Assembly: GCA_013203355.1 (NCBI GenBank)
Contig: JABMQH010000068.1
Location: 1 to 46,691, forward strand
Source of the DNA: Candidatus Omnitrophota bacterium
Lineage (GTDB): Bacteria > Omnitrophota > Gorgyraeia > JABMQH01
Direction of reading: 5' to 3'
DNA: 46,691 nucleotides
Shown: piece after piece, positions 8,128-15,173 of the stretch
Layout: each line of letters begins with the position of its first letter
How positions within the stretch are numbered: position 1 is the first letter of the stretch
Position numbers and translations under genes: made by a program
The notes under the pieces: model-generated
Told to the model about the DNA's origin: nothing
The model's database searches: none
The model's input: the letters and a program-made list of their open reading frames with translations, nothing else

Positions 8128-9291
8128 CTATCCTTTGTATAACGGCGACATCTTGCGCAACCTATCAATGATAGGCGGCAAAGCCTTTATTACGTAGTCA
8201 ATATCCTCTTCGTTGTTATCCTTACCTAATGAAAATCTTATAGAGCCCTGTGCCCTAACAGGGCTTACACCCATTGATGTCAAAACATGCGATGGCTCTA
8301 AGCTCCCGGATGTACAGGCAGAGCCGGTCGAGACCCCGACCCCTTCCATATCCAGGTTTAGAATTATAGATTCGCCTTCTAGATATTCAAAACTAATATT
8401 TACGGTATTGCAAAGTCTGTTTTCTGGATGCCCGTTTAAATAGGTGTGCTTGATGTTTTCCGTTATACCATTATGCAGCTTATCCCTAAGGGCCTTTATG
8501 CGAGTTTGGGACTCGCTCATATTTTTAGACGCCAGTTCTGCGGCCTTGCCTAAACCAACTATGCCTGCCACATTTTCGGTGCCCCCACGCCTGTTCTTTT
8601 CATGGTGCCCGCCGTGTAAAAGCCTAGTCAGCTTAACACCCTTTTTAATAAAAAGTGCGCCTACCCCCTTCGGCCCATAAAATTTATGCGCCGATAAGCT
8701 GATCAGATCCGCACCCAGCTTCGAGGCATTCATCGGAACTTTACCTGTCGCCTGGACGGCGTCTGTATGGAATAAAACGTCTTTCTCTTTTGCGATCTTT
8801 GAGATATCCGAAACAGGCTCTATTGTGCCGATCTCGTTATTTGCATACATTATCGAAATCAGTATCGTCTTATCGGTAATAGAATCTTTAAGCTCATTCA
8901 AATCCACAATGCCGAATTTATCAGTTTTTAAATAGGTTACTTTGTACCCGTTCTGCTCGAGAAATTTACAGGTATTCAGAACTGCATGGTGTTCAATTGA
9001 GCTTGTAATGATATGATTGCCTTTTGCTTTTAGGTTATCTGCGGCGCCTTTTATAGCAAAGTTATCGGACTCCGTGCCGCTTCCCGTAAAAACAACTTCA
9101 TCAACATCCTTCGCTCCTAAAAGTGAGGCGACCTTTGCCCTCGCCTCATCAATGCCTTTTCTGGCAAGCCTCCCGAATTCATGTACGCTTGAGGCATTTC
9201 CAAAAACATCCCTGTAATAAGGCAGCATTGCCTCCAGGATCATTGGGTCCAATGGCGTTGTGGCGTTGTGATCAAGATATATTTTTTTCAT
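8128..9291 (-). CDS. iscS: Cysteine desulfurase (IscS/NifS)
   Basis: A 387-residue PLP enzyme that takes sulfur from cysteine for Fe-S clusters and tRNA thiolation. Signs are the N-terminal IYLDHNATTPLDP, the PLP-binding lysine in LSAHKFYGPKGVGAL (about residue 200), HHEKNRRGGTENVAG and the persulfide-forming cysteine in STGSACTSGSLEPSHVL (about residue 323). The start ATG has no clear Shine-Dalgarno and lies about 310 nt from the nearest good promoter, giving a long leader. The promoter carries a perfect palindrome (9602-9620). The partner scaffold iscU follows. Confidence 0.96.
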   Translation of the reverse strand: MKKIYLDHNATTPLDPMILEAMLPYYRDVFGNASSVHEFGRLARKGIDEARAKVASLLGAKDVDEVVFTGSGTESDNFAIKGAADNLKAKGNHIITSSIEHHAVLNTCKFLEQNGYKVTYLKTDKFGIVDLNELKDSITDKTILISIMYANNEIGTIEPVSDISKIAKEKDVLFHTDAVQATGKVPMNASKLGADLISLSAHKFYGPKGVGALFIKKGVKLTRLLHGGHHEKNRRGGTENVAGIVGLGKAAELASKNMSESQTRIKALRDKLHNGITENIKHTYLNGHPENRLCNTVNISFEYLEGESIILNLDMEGVGVSTGSACTSGSLEPSHVLTSMGVSPVRAQGSIRFSLGKDNNEEDIDYVIKALPPIIDRLRKMSPLYKG

Positions 9292-9601
9292 TTTGAAAAT
9301 TTATCGGGAGAGAATGCGGTGTTTTTAGGGTATCGCGGCGTGCTGGTTTTTGAATGGTTTTTGGGTGAGCGGTTTATTTAAAACAAGTTGAAGTGCCTTG
9401 TCTGTTTAATTCATCGCAAATAAGCATATTCTCGTTGTTCTCTTATCTATTAACCGCACCCTTACTTTTATCAACTCTCTTACAAGAATCATCTAAACAC
9501 CCTCTTGCGCATAGCGCAATCGAGTATATACAACCATTCAATTTAAAATGCTACCACCACTTGCGTTACCACTCTCCTGAAAAACCTCCTTCTTTTCAAT
9601 A
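9292..9601 (-). other. Long untranslated leader of iscS, no gene recognised
   Basis: About 310 nt between the promoter and iscS with no convincing gene. A 28-codon minus-strand reading frame starting with ATG at about 9491 has only a weak Shine-Dalgarno and no recognisable product. The small hairpin TTGCGC-TAT-GCGCAA is present. It could act in post-transcriptional control of iscSU or hold the decayed remains of a regulator gene. Neither is shown by the sequence. Confidence 0.4.
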
Positions 9602-9641
9602 GGTCTAATTATATTAGACCACTATCGTTTAATGGTGTCAA
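9602..9641 (-). promoter_or_regulatory. iscSU promoter with palindromic operator
   Basis: TTGACA (9641-9636) and TCTAAT (9618-9613) are 17 nt apart on the minus strand. The 19-bp perfect palindrome GGTCTAATTATATTAGACC (9602-9620) covers the -10 box, a repressor-like position. Its core TCTAA-N5-TTAGA recurs at 11596-11610 upstream of the PP-loop gene. By analogy with IscR-type control an Rrf2-family regulator is possible; no regulator gene is nearby. Confidence 0.7.
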
Positions 9642-9649
9642 TATAAATT

Positions 9650-10552
9650 TTACCGTGAAATCACGCTGTAGCCAAGCCCAAGCCCTACAGACAATAATAC
9701 CACAAGCGCCAAATATACAGCCAATATTTTACCGCCAAACTCCTTCCTCAAAACCAGAACTGTCCCATAGCTGGTAATAGGCCCGATCAACAGCAGGACC
9801 ATGCCTGCGCCAACGCTTATCCCCTGGTTTATAAATGCATCCACCAAAGGGACGCTTGCGGTTGAGCATATATACATCAAAAGTCCAAAAATAACACTAA
9901 ATATATAACCAAACCACCCAGCTAAATAATGCTTAATAAAAAACCCTATCGGAAAAACACTCGCCACAACAGCAGCCAGCACAATACCGATTAAGAGCTC
10001 TACCCCTAACTCTTTCGGCATTTCCCAGAAAGAGTATTTTAATATTGAAACAATAACCTCTTTAGGCTTCCTCCCGTGCTTGTGCGATTCCCCCAACGCC
10101 ACATCCTCATTACAATGCGGGCAGGCCTCTTTTTGGGCAAATTTCGGCGTAAGTTTTAACCTATTGCCGATCAGCCCGCAAACAATACCCATTAGAATAA
10201 CCCCGAAGAATACATAAATCGTAAAATTGAAACCGAGTAATTTATAAGTAACCAAAAGCGCGCTTATTGATGTCGCGGGTGTTGCAATCAAAAAGGCCAA
10301 TACTGGCCCAAGCCCTGCACCTTTTTTGTAGAAACTTATGGCGACCGGCAAAGACCCCCAGCAGCAAACAGGCAGGAGCGTACCAACAATTGTGGCGGAC
10401 AAAATCGGCATAATGCCTTTTCTGCCCAAATATTTATTCACCCACCCGGTTGGAATAAGCTCGTAGGCCACCCCGCTTAAAAAAAACCCTATTAATACCG
10501 CCGGGATAACCTCAATAAAATAAGCATAAAGTACTGTTAAAAATCCACTCAT
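9650..10552 (-). CDS. Permease of the ArsP/DUF318 (SO_0444-like) family
   Basis: A 300-residue integral membrane protein with about eight hydrophobic segments. It resembles the permease family of ArsP/YraQ and SO_0444. Family-like features are the early LLPVCCWGSLPVAISFYKKG segment with paired cysteines, FLIATPATSISALL, and a second half with CSTASVPLVDAF. A cytoplasmic loop near residues 143-162 carries CPHCNED and a following HKHG, a plausible metal-binding site. It overlaps the PP-loop gene by 4 nt (ATGA), so the two are coupled. Substrate unknown: thiolated or metal-type export is an inference from relatives. Confidence 0.72.
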   Translation of the reverse strand: MSGFLTVLYAYFIEVIPAVLIGFFLSGVAYELIPTGWVNKYLGRKGIMPILSATIVGTLLPVCCWGSLPVAISFYKKGAGLGPVLAFLIATPATSISALLVTYKLLGFNFTIYVFFGVILMGIVCGLIGNRLKLTPKFAQKEACPHCNEDVALGESHKHGRKPKEVIVSILKYSFWEMPKELGVELLIGIVLAAVVASVFPIGFFIKHYLAGWFGYIFSVIFGLLMYICSTASVPLVDAFINQGISVGAGMVLLLIGPITSYGTVLVLRKEFGGKILAVYLALVVLLSVGLGLGYSVISR

Positions 10553-11547
10553 ATCCTCAGGGCCTCCAGTTTGTCCTTATCTAAGGGCTTAACTTCAGTA
10601 AAGGACCTATCGTCCTTGCCGCTGGCCCAATGTTCCATGAGAACAGTATCACCTTCTGTTTTATCCGCATATCTTGCCACAATGCGAAGCGCAATACTTA
10701 AGTCATCCTCTGTTGCCTCGCCTCTTAAAAGCCCTATTGGGCCTGGTACATCCTTCGCGTCCATCAGCGAATCTTTCTCATCCGCAAGGGTGGATATTTT
10801 TTCATTTTCTTTTTCATTCCTGCCAACAATGAGTTTGCATGATTTTGATAACCTGAAATGCCTTCCTGCTTTTAACAAGAAAACATTATCCAGTGTGAAG
10901 TTTTTATGCGCTAATAGGTCTTTTGCCCTTTTTGAAAATCCAGGATCCGTCAAAAGGCACCCGCCGGCAGGGCATGGATATTCATTAAGATCCAACTCTT
11001 TGGCAAGCTCTATCTGGGGCTTTCTGGAACGTCCGGAAATCGCTAATAGCGCTTCTCTGTCTACAACACCTGTCTTCTCCGGAATACTCGGCTCAAATAA
11101 TTTCGCAGACAAAGGCCTTAAGATCAGCCCCTGGAGTCCGGATTCTTTTTCAATTACCATTAGTGGCGCTCTTCTTTGAGACATGGGTCTTTCACCCAAC
11201 ACCTCACCTGTTATGATAAATGAGGCATCGATCCTTTGCATGAATTCCTTTGCTCTCTTAAAAATAAATATCCTGCAATCTATGCAAGGATTAACCCCGC
11301 TGCCGTATCCATGCTTGGGGTTTTTAACTATTTCTAAATATTCATTTGTAATATTTTCTACCGTAATCTTTATGCCCAACTCCTTGGCGACCTTTGAGGC
11401 CTCATGCTGGCACCCCTTTTTTGTGCAGGTGCAAAATGTGGTCAGAAAATTTATTGCCTCAAGCTCAATCCCCTGCTCCAGCATAAGCTTAGCCGCCAAT
11501 GTGCTGTCTAGTCCACCAGATAATAAAACGACTGCTTTCTTATTCAT
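10549..11547 (-). CDS. PP-loop ATPase, tRNA-thiouridylase-like, with C-terminal NFACT-R-like region
   Basis: A 332-residue protein. The N-terminus VVLLSGGLDSTLAAKLMLEQ is a PP-loop that adenylates a substrate, as in MnmA, ThiI and TtcA. Cysteines cluster in FCTCTKKGCQHE and NPCIDCR, and a third group lies in YPCPAGGCLLTD, suggesting metal or persulfide chemistry. The C-terminal 100 residues (FRLSKSCKLIVGRNEKENEK onward) resemble the NFACT-R/DUF814 RNA-binding region. Such proteins are often annotated as tRNA 2-thiouridylases, but the function is unproven. Its likely sulfur donor, IscS, is 1.3 kb downstream. The promoter leaves almost no leader, so it may be leaderless. Confidence 0.72.
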   Translation of the reverse strand: MNKKAVVLLSGGLDSTLAAKLMLEQGIELEAINFLTTFCTCTKKGCQHEASKVAKELGIKITVENITNEYLEIVKNPKHGYGSGVNPCIDCRIFIFKRAKEFMQRIDASFIITGEVLGERPMSQRRAPLMVIEKESGLQGLILRPLSAKLFEPSIPEKTGVVDREALLAISGRSRKPQIELAKELDLNEYPCPAGGCLLTDPGFSKRAKDLLAHKNFTLDNVFLLKAGRHFRLSKSCKLIVGRNEKENEKISTLADEKDSLMDAKDVPGPIGLLRGEATEDDLSIALRIVARYADKTEGDTVLMEHWASGKDDRSFTEVKPLDKDKLEALRI

Positions 11548-11556
11548 AATATGCTT

Positions 11557-11611
11557 ATTCTACCACAAGCCTGGCATCTCTTTCAACCTGACAGATCTAA
11601 CCTGGTTAGAT
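11557..11611 (-). promoter_or_regulatory. Promoter and upstream palindrome of the PP-loop/permease operon
   Basis: TTGAAA (11586-11581) and TAGAAT (11562-11557) with an 18-nt spacer on the minus strand, 9 nt from the ATG. Upstream of the -35 box lies the palindrome ATCTAACCTGGTTAGAT (11595-11611), which shares TCTAA-N5-TTAGA with the iscSU operator. Its centre is about 50 nt from the predicted start, an activator-like position. Confidence 0.6.
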
Positions 11612-11623
11612 TGGGCAGGATAG

Positions 11624-11658
11624 AAAAAATTTGGGCGCTCCGAAAGGAACGCCCAAAT
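11624..11658 (-). terminator. Rho-independent terminator of the 1,025-aa gene
   Basis: On the minus strand ATTTGGGCG plus TTCC pairs with GGAG plus CGCCCAAAT around a TTTC loop, followed by a run of T. It lies about 22 nt after the stop codon of the large exported protein and separates it from the PP-loop operon. Confidence 0.85.
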
Positions 11659-11680
11659 GTATTCGAATTGTAGGATTCGA

Positions 11681-14600
11681 TTACGCTGACAGGAAGATGC
11701 TTCTCGAAGCAAGAATTTCCTGTTGGCGCGCTGCAGGCATAGGATGTGCCGTTGGCAACATGGGGAAGCTTCCCGCAAAGCCCAATCGTGCCTGCATGTC
11801 TGTATCATCCTTTAAGGCCAACAGCTTCAAGACATCCTCATCCGTGATCGCGTTCTCAAACAGTCTTGGCCCAACTGCTGCGTCTCTTGCTCCTCTAAGT
11901 TCCGCTAACATAGCCTTCAGCGCTGCAAAGGAACGGGTCCTTTGTATTGCCGCCGCTATCTGTGCCTCTGGCATATTCTGTCCTTGCATCTGTGCTATCT
12001 GTGTATTTAAATGCCGCATTAATATAAGCCCTTGGGCCACATTATCCACGGGGTTTGCTTGCACTTTCCCCACCTGGAGTTGAGTATTGAAATCCGCAAC
12101 ACTTAAGATCGGAACACCTTTAAGATTAGGATCTGCTTTCATTGCTGCCGCATCCTCAGGTGCTGCCATAACAAGCGGGGTTTCTCCTCTCCTTATGGCG
12201 GCTCTTACTTGTGCAGTGATGTTCCTAGCATTTGAATAGCCTTTTACCTGTACAGCACCAGCACTCGCCTCGGTTAATGTACCTCTAAGCTCTGCGCTTA
12301 CTGAATCCGTGTTAGCTGCGGGTACTATATACGTAAACTTTGACTTTGTAATATCGGTCCTTGCTTCCTGAGTAACTGCGTCAAAGATTGACATAAATCT
12401 CTTACATCTGGATGTAAACTGAACGTCTAAATCGCCATATGCAAATCTTGTCAATGCCCTTATGGCGTAGTGTACTTTTATACCTTCCCTACCTTCTCCT
12501 GCTGTTATGTGGGTTTGATACCATGCCCAGGCCTGCGCATCCTTCTGTAATTCAGTTTCCATCTCCGGCAGGGTTAGAAGCCCCGCATCATGTGCTGCTT
12601 CAAGGTCCTCGTGAGCAACTCCTACTGGGGTATCTGCCTCATCAAGCTGTAAACTTCTTGCAAGGGCTCTCACATTTTTATTTCCTATGCCGCCTATACC
12701 ATATTCATTATCATCAATAATACAAGTTGGCGCCACTGTGTGCTCTGCCACAGCTCTTAATTTTTCGTGAATAAAACTGCGGTGGCTTGCTGTCACTCCG
12801 GTAGCTGCACTAGCTGGTGGCAGGCCGGCTAATCTTTGCTGATGTTGGTCTTGACCGACTAGCTCTGCGTTTAGTGTCACCTCTACTGTTGAGTTAGGTT
12901 GTCCCGCAGGAACTCTTATGTCTCGTAGAGTTGCCTTTACTGCACCCGCGGTTGCGCCTTCGTGTGCAACTGCCGTTGCATCATATTCAGCACTTACGAC
13001 TGCATAAAATCCGATATTGCCGCCTGTTTCGCCTGTTTCCCCTGTCTGCGCATCTGCAGCCCTCTTTGTCGTTGCTACTGCCGCCAATCGAGCTGCTTCC
13101 GTTTCAACTTGCGCTGCTCCTTCGCCTAATTCTGGATGGGCAGCTACGTCAGCGCGCATTTCTACAACTACTGCGTCTATATCCGTGGCCGACTTAGCAT
13201 CCGCACCAGCTGCCTTAGCCAGGTTGGCTACGCCAGGGACTGTAGGTATTGAAGAAATCACCTTGCTTGCATATTCAAAATCTGCTTTTCTGGTCTTCTT
13301 ATATAACTCGCTGTAATCCCTTACAATATCAATCTTTGGGGCTATGATTACATATGAATACCCCTTTTGCTGCAACAGGTCCTTCATGTTCTCTGTGTGG
13401 AACCCGCCTGTCATAAGAATAGCTTTGTCTTTTCCGTACTTCTTGAGGTTGGCCTCTATATTCTTCATGAATGCCAAATCTCTGTCAAACGCAACCCTGT
13501 AAAATCTGCCAAGAAGAGGCATATTGCTATCTAACACCTTGACATCATCCGGTACAGGATTGGTAAGGTTAAACTTAGCTGAATTGTTCTTCAAAAATGT
13601 AAGCCAGTCCTTTAGGTCAAATTCTGCCTTATTGGCCTGAAAATAACTATATTCATCAGGTATTAGCTTTATGTTCACAAACCCTAATAGTATGGAAAGA
13701 CCTTTATCTATCTGGCTTAATTTCTTTTGTTCCGGTGTCTTCACTAAGGTAGCTTGCGACTTATCCACCAGCTGGTCAACTTCCTTAAATAAGAGGTTGA
13801 TGTTTATTTTCTCGTAGGTTGTAATGTATGTGGTATAAGTTGCCAGATTCTTATGCTTTAATATGTCTACTTTTGCGTTTTGAGCAGTATTTTTTAGGTA
13901 GGCATAAAATTCACCCTGTGAGATATCCCCGGTTCTGAATTGGACTCCCTTTGTCAAGAACTCATCTTTGGCTTTACCTTTGAGCGCCTTTTCTATCGCA
14001 TCCGTTGCCTCGGTGCGCTCTGTTTCAACCGCGATAAAATCAATCGCATCCTCTAAGCCTGCTGCTTCGCTAAATAACACTATGTTGGAAAAACTCTTTA
14101 CATCTATATTATTAGAGCCGGCTGCGCCTTGTAGATACTTTATGTACTCAACAAGTCCGATCTCATCTTTATCATAAGCGGTTACCTTCTCATCCAGCTC
14201 GCGTAATTCCTTTGTATATATATGGAGTTTCAGATTGGATGAAATGTTTTGGAGGTTCTGAATGAGACTTGCCATCGACTGGCGTTCAGCCGATATCGTG
14301 ATAAAGTCCTCTGACTGTGCCTTATATAAGGTTATATCTTCTATTCCTTGAATTGTAAAATTGGCATCAGAGATAAAATCCAAATACTCAACGGCTACTA
14401 TGTCAGCGTCTCCCAGTAATTTTTCAGCTGTCCTCTCGCGAACCGCCTTGGATTCTTTTCGGTATCTCTTAAAGTCGGTATTGCTATCATGCCGTTTGCC
14501 CTCCAAAAGAACAAGGTCAAACCCATAGTCCCGTATAAGAGACTCGAGTATGCCCACTTCGGCCTTCTGGGCCTCATAGTTTACGTGTATATCCTGCACA

Positions 14601-14758
14601 TAAGCTATTAATGGTCCATTGCCCTTGGCTACATGGGTTTCGACTATACGGCCATCATCTCTCGGAACAACAATTTTGGAAGGTTCTACTGCTGCAGCTA
14701 AAGAAATCTGGGATCCAAGGAAGATCCCCATTAACAAAAACAAAATGGTCTTTTTCAT
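11681..14758 (-). CDS. Large exported protein with an N-terminal TraB/TIKI-like region
   Basis: A 1,025-residue protein with a clear signal peptide (MKKTILFLLMGIFLGSQISL, cleavage near residue 24). Residues about 45-480 contain spaced motifs AYVQDIHVNY, LLEGKRHD, DRDLAFMKNIE and LMTGGFHTENM. They resemble the histidine- and glutamate-based motifs of the TraB/TIKI/EreA-like superfamily, so a metal-dependent hydrolase is possible but unproven. Residues about 560-1025 are alanine- and threonine-rich with no recognised domain (TGETGETGG spacer, then a helical part). It has its own strong promoter, Shine-Dalgarno (AAAGGAGAG) and terminator. Similar giant proteins are, to my knowledge, frequent in Omnitrophota. 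Confidence 0.6.
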   Translation of the reverse strand: MKKTILFLLMGIFLGSQISLAAAVEPSKIVVPRDDGRIVETHVAKGNGPLIAYVQDIHVNYEAQKAEVGILESLIRDYGFDLVLLEGKRHDSNTDFKRYRKESKAVRERTAEKLLGDADIVAVEYLDFISDANFTIQGIEDITLYKAQSEDFITISAERQSMASLIQNLQNISSNLKLHIYTKELRELDEKVTAYDKDEIGLVEYIKYLQGAAGSNNIDVKSFSNIVLFSEAAGLEDAIDFIAVETERTEATDAIEKALKGKAKDEFLTKGVQFRTGDISQGEFYAYLKNTAQNAKVDILKHKNLATYTTYITTYEKININLLFKEVDQLVDKSQATLVKTPEQKKLSQIDKGLSILLGFVNIKLIPDEYSYFQANKAEFDLKDWLTFLKNNSAKFNLTNPVPDDVKVLDSNMPLLGRFYRVAFDRDLAFMKNIEANLKKYGKDKAILMTGGFHTENMKDLLQQKGYSYVIIAPKIDIVRDYSELYKKTRKADFEYASKVISSIPTVPGVANLAKAAGADAKSATDIDAVVVEMRADVAAHPELGEGAAQVETEAARLAAVATTKRAADAQTGETGETGGNIGFYAVVSAEYDATAVAHEGATAGAVKATLRDIRVPAGQPNSTVEVTLNAELVGQDQHQQRLAGLPPASAATGVTASHRSFIHEKLRAVAEHTVAPTCIIDDNEYGIGGIGNKNVRALARSLQLDEADTPVGVAHEDLEAAHDAGLLTLPEMETELQKDAQAWAWYQTHITAGEGREGIKVHYAIRALTRFAYGDLDVQFTSRCKRFMSIFDAVTQEARTDITKSKFTYIVPAANTDSVSAELRGTLTEASAGAVQVKGYSNARNITAQVRAAIRRGETPLVMAAPEDAAAMKADPNLKGVPILSVADFNTQLQVGKVQANPVDNVAQGLILMRHLNTQIAQMQGQNMPEAQIAAAIQRTRSFAALKAMLAELRGARDAAVGPRLFENAITDEDVLKLLALKDDTDMQARLGFAGSFPMLPTAHPMPAARQQEILASRSIFLSA

Positions 14759-14793
14759 ATCTTTCTCTCCTTTTGTTATCGCTTTTATTTTTT

Positions 14794-14863
14794 GTTAGCA
14801 AGTGAATCTAGTATACTTCGAGTATACCACGAAAAACGTTTTTGTCAAGAAAAATTTGCTAAC
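14794..14863 (-). promoter_or_regulatory. Strong promoter of the 1,025-aa gene, bracketed by inverted repeats
   Basis: TTGACA (14848-14843) and TATACT (14826-14821) with a 16-nt spacer on the minus strand. Inverted copies of TTGCTAAC (14856-14863 and 14794-14801) flank the whole promoter. Two GTATAC palindromes five bases apart overlap the -10 box and start region. This arrangement suggests repression by looping or by a dimeric regulator. Confidence 0.75.
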
Positions 14864-14919
14864 TTTTTTAACTCCTAACCTATCGGGGCGTATCTAATAT
14901 GTTTATTATCACATAAGAC

Positions 14920-15123
14920 AAAAAACCCCGCTGTGTCGTGTGAATCAAGTTAAAGCTTTGAACCTGTTATTTACAGGTGGGTACCTTCTTAAGCGGTTCA
15001 TGTTTACCAAAACTACCTAGGCCCTACAATCCGCGCTTAACGTTAGGTTCCCATTTAAAATTTATTGGCTCAAGCTTTGCCTTGTCAATCACGCACACAG
15101 CAGGGAACTTTTGCTGTACTTCT
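14920..15123 (-). ncRNA. ssrS: Rod-shaped small RNA, probable 6S RNA
   Basis: About 200 nt of minus-strand RNA between pheT and the 1,025-aa gene. The outer stem pairs CCCTGCTGTGT with ACACAGCGGGG and continues with interruptions for about six more pairs. A second helix pairs CAAAGCTTGAGCC with GGTTCAAAGCTTT. An apical helix pairs GGGAACCT and TTAAGCG with CGCTTAA and AGGTACCC. A small hairpin ACCTGT/ACAGGT sits on the 3' side. A run of T follows the GGGG of the outer stem. Length, rod shape and the 3'-side hairpin fit 6S RNA, which binds sigma-70 RNA polymerase. The call is from structure; a covariance-model search was not possible. Confidence 0.6.
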
Positions 15124-15129
15124 AATAAA

Positions 15130-15157
15130 AGTATATCATAAAAGATAAAAAAAACAA
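15130..15157 (-). promoter_or_regulatory. Promoter of the 6S-like RNA
   Basis: TTGTTT (15157-15152) and TATACT (15135-15130) with a 16-nt spacer on the minus strand, placing the start near 15123. It lies just after the pheT stop. Confidence 0.5.
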
Positions 15158-15173
15158 GGAAACTTGCGCATGA

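Noticed and set aside
9393-9602. A 69-codon plus-strand frame in the iscS leader
   Set aside because: No Shine-Dalgarno, no known family, and opposite to all neighbours.
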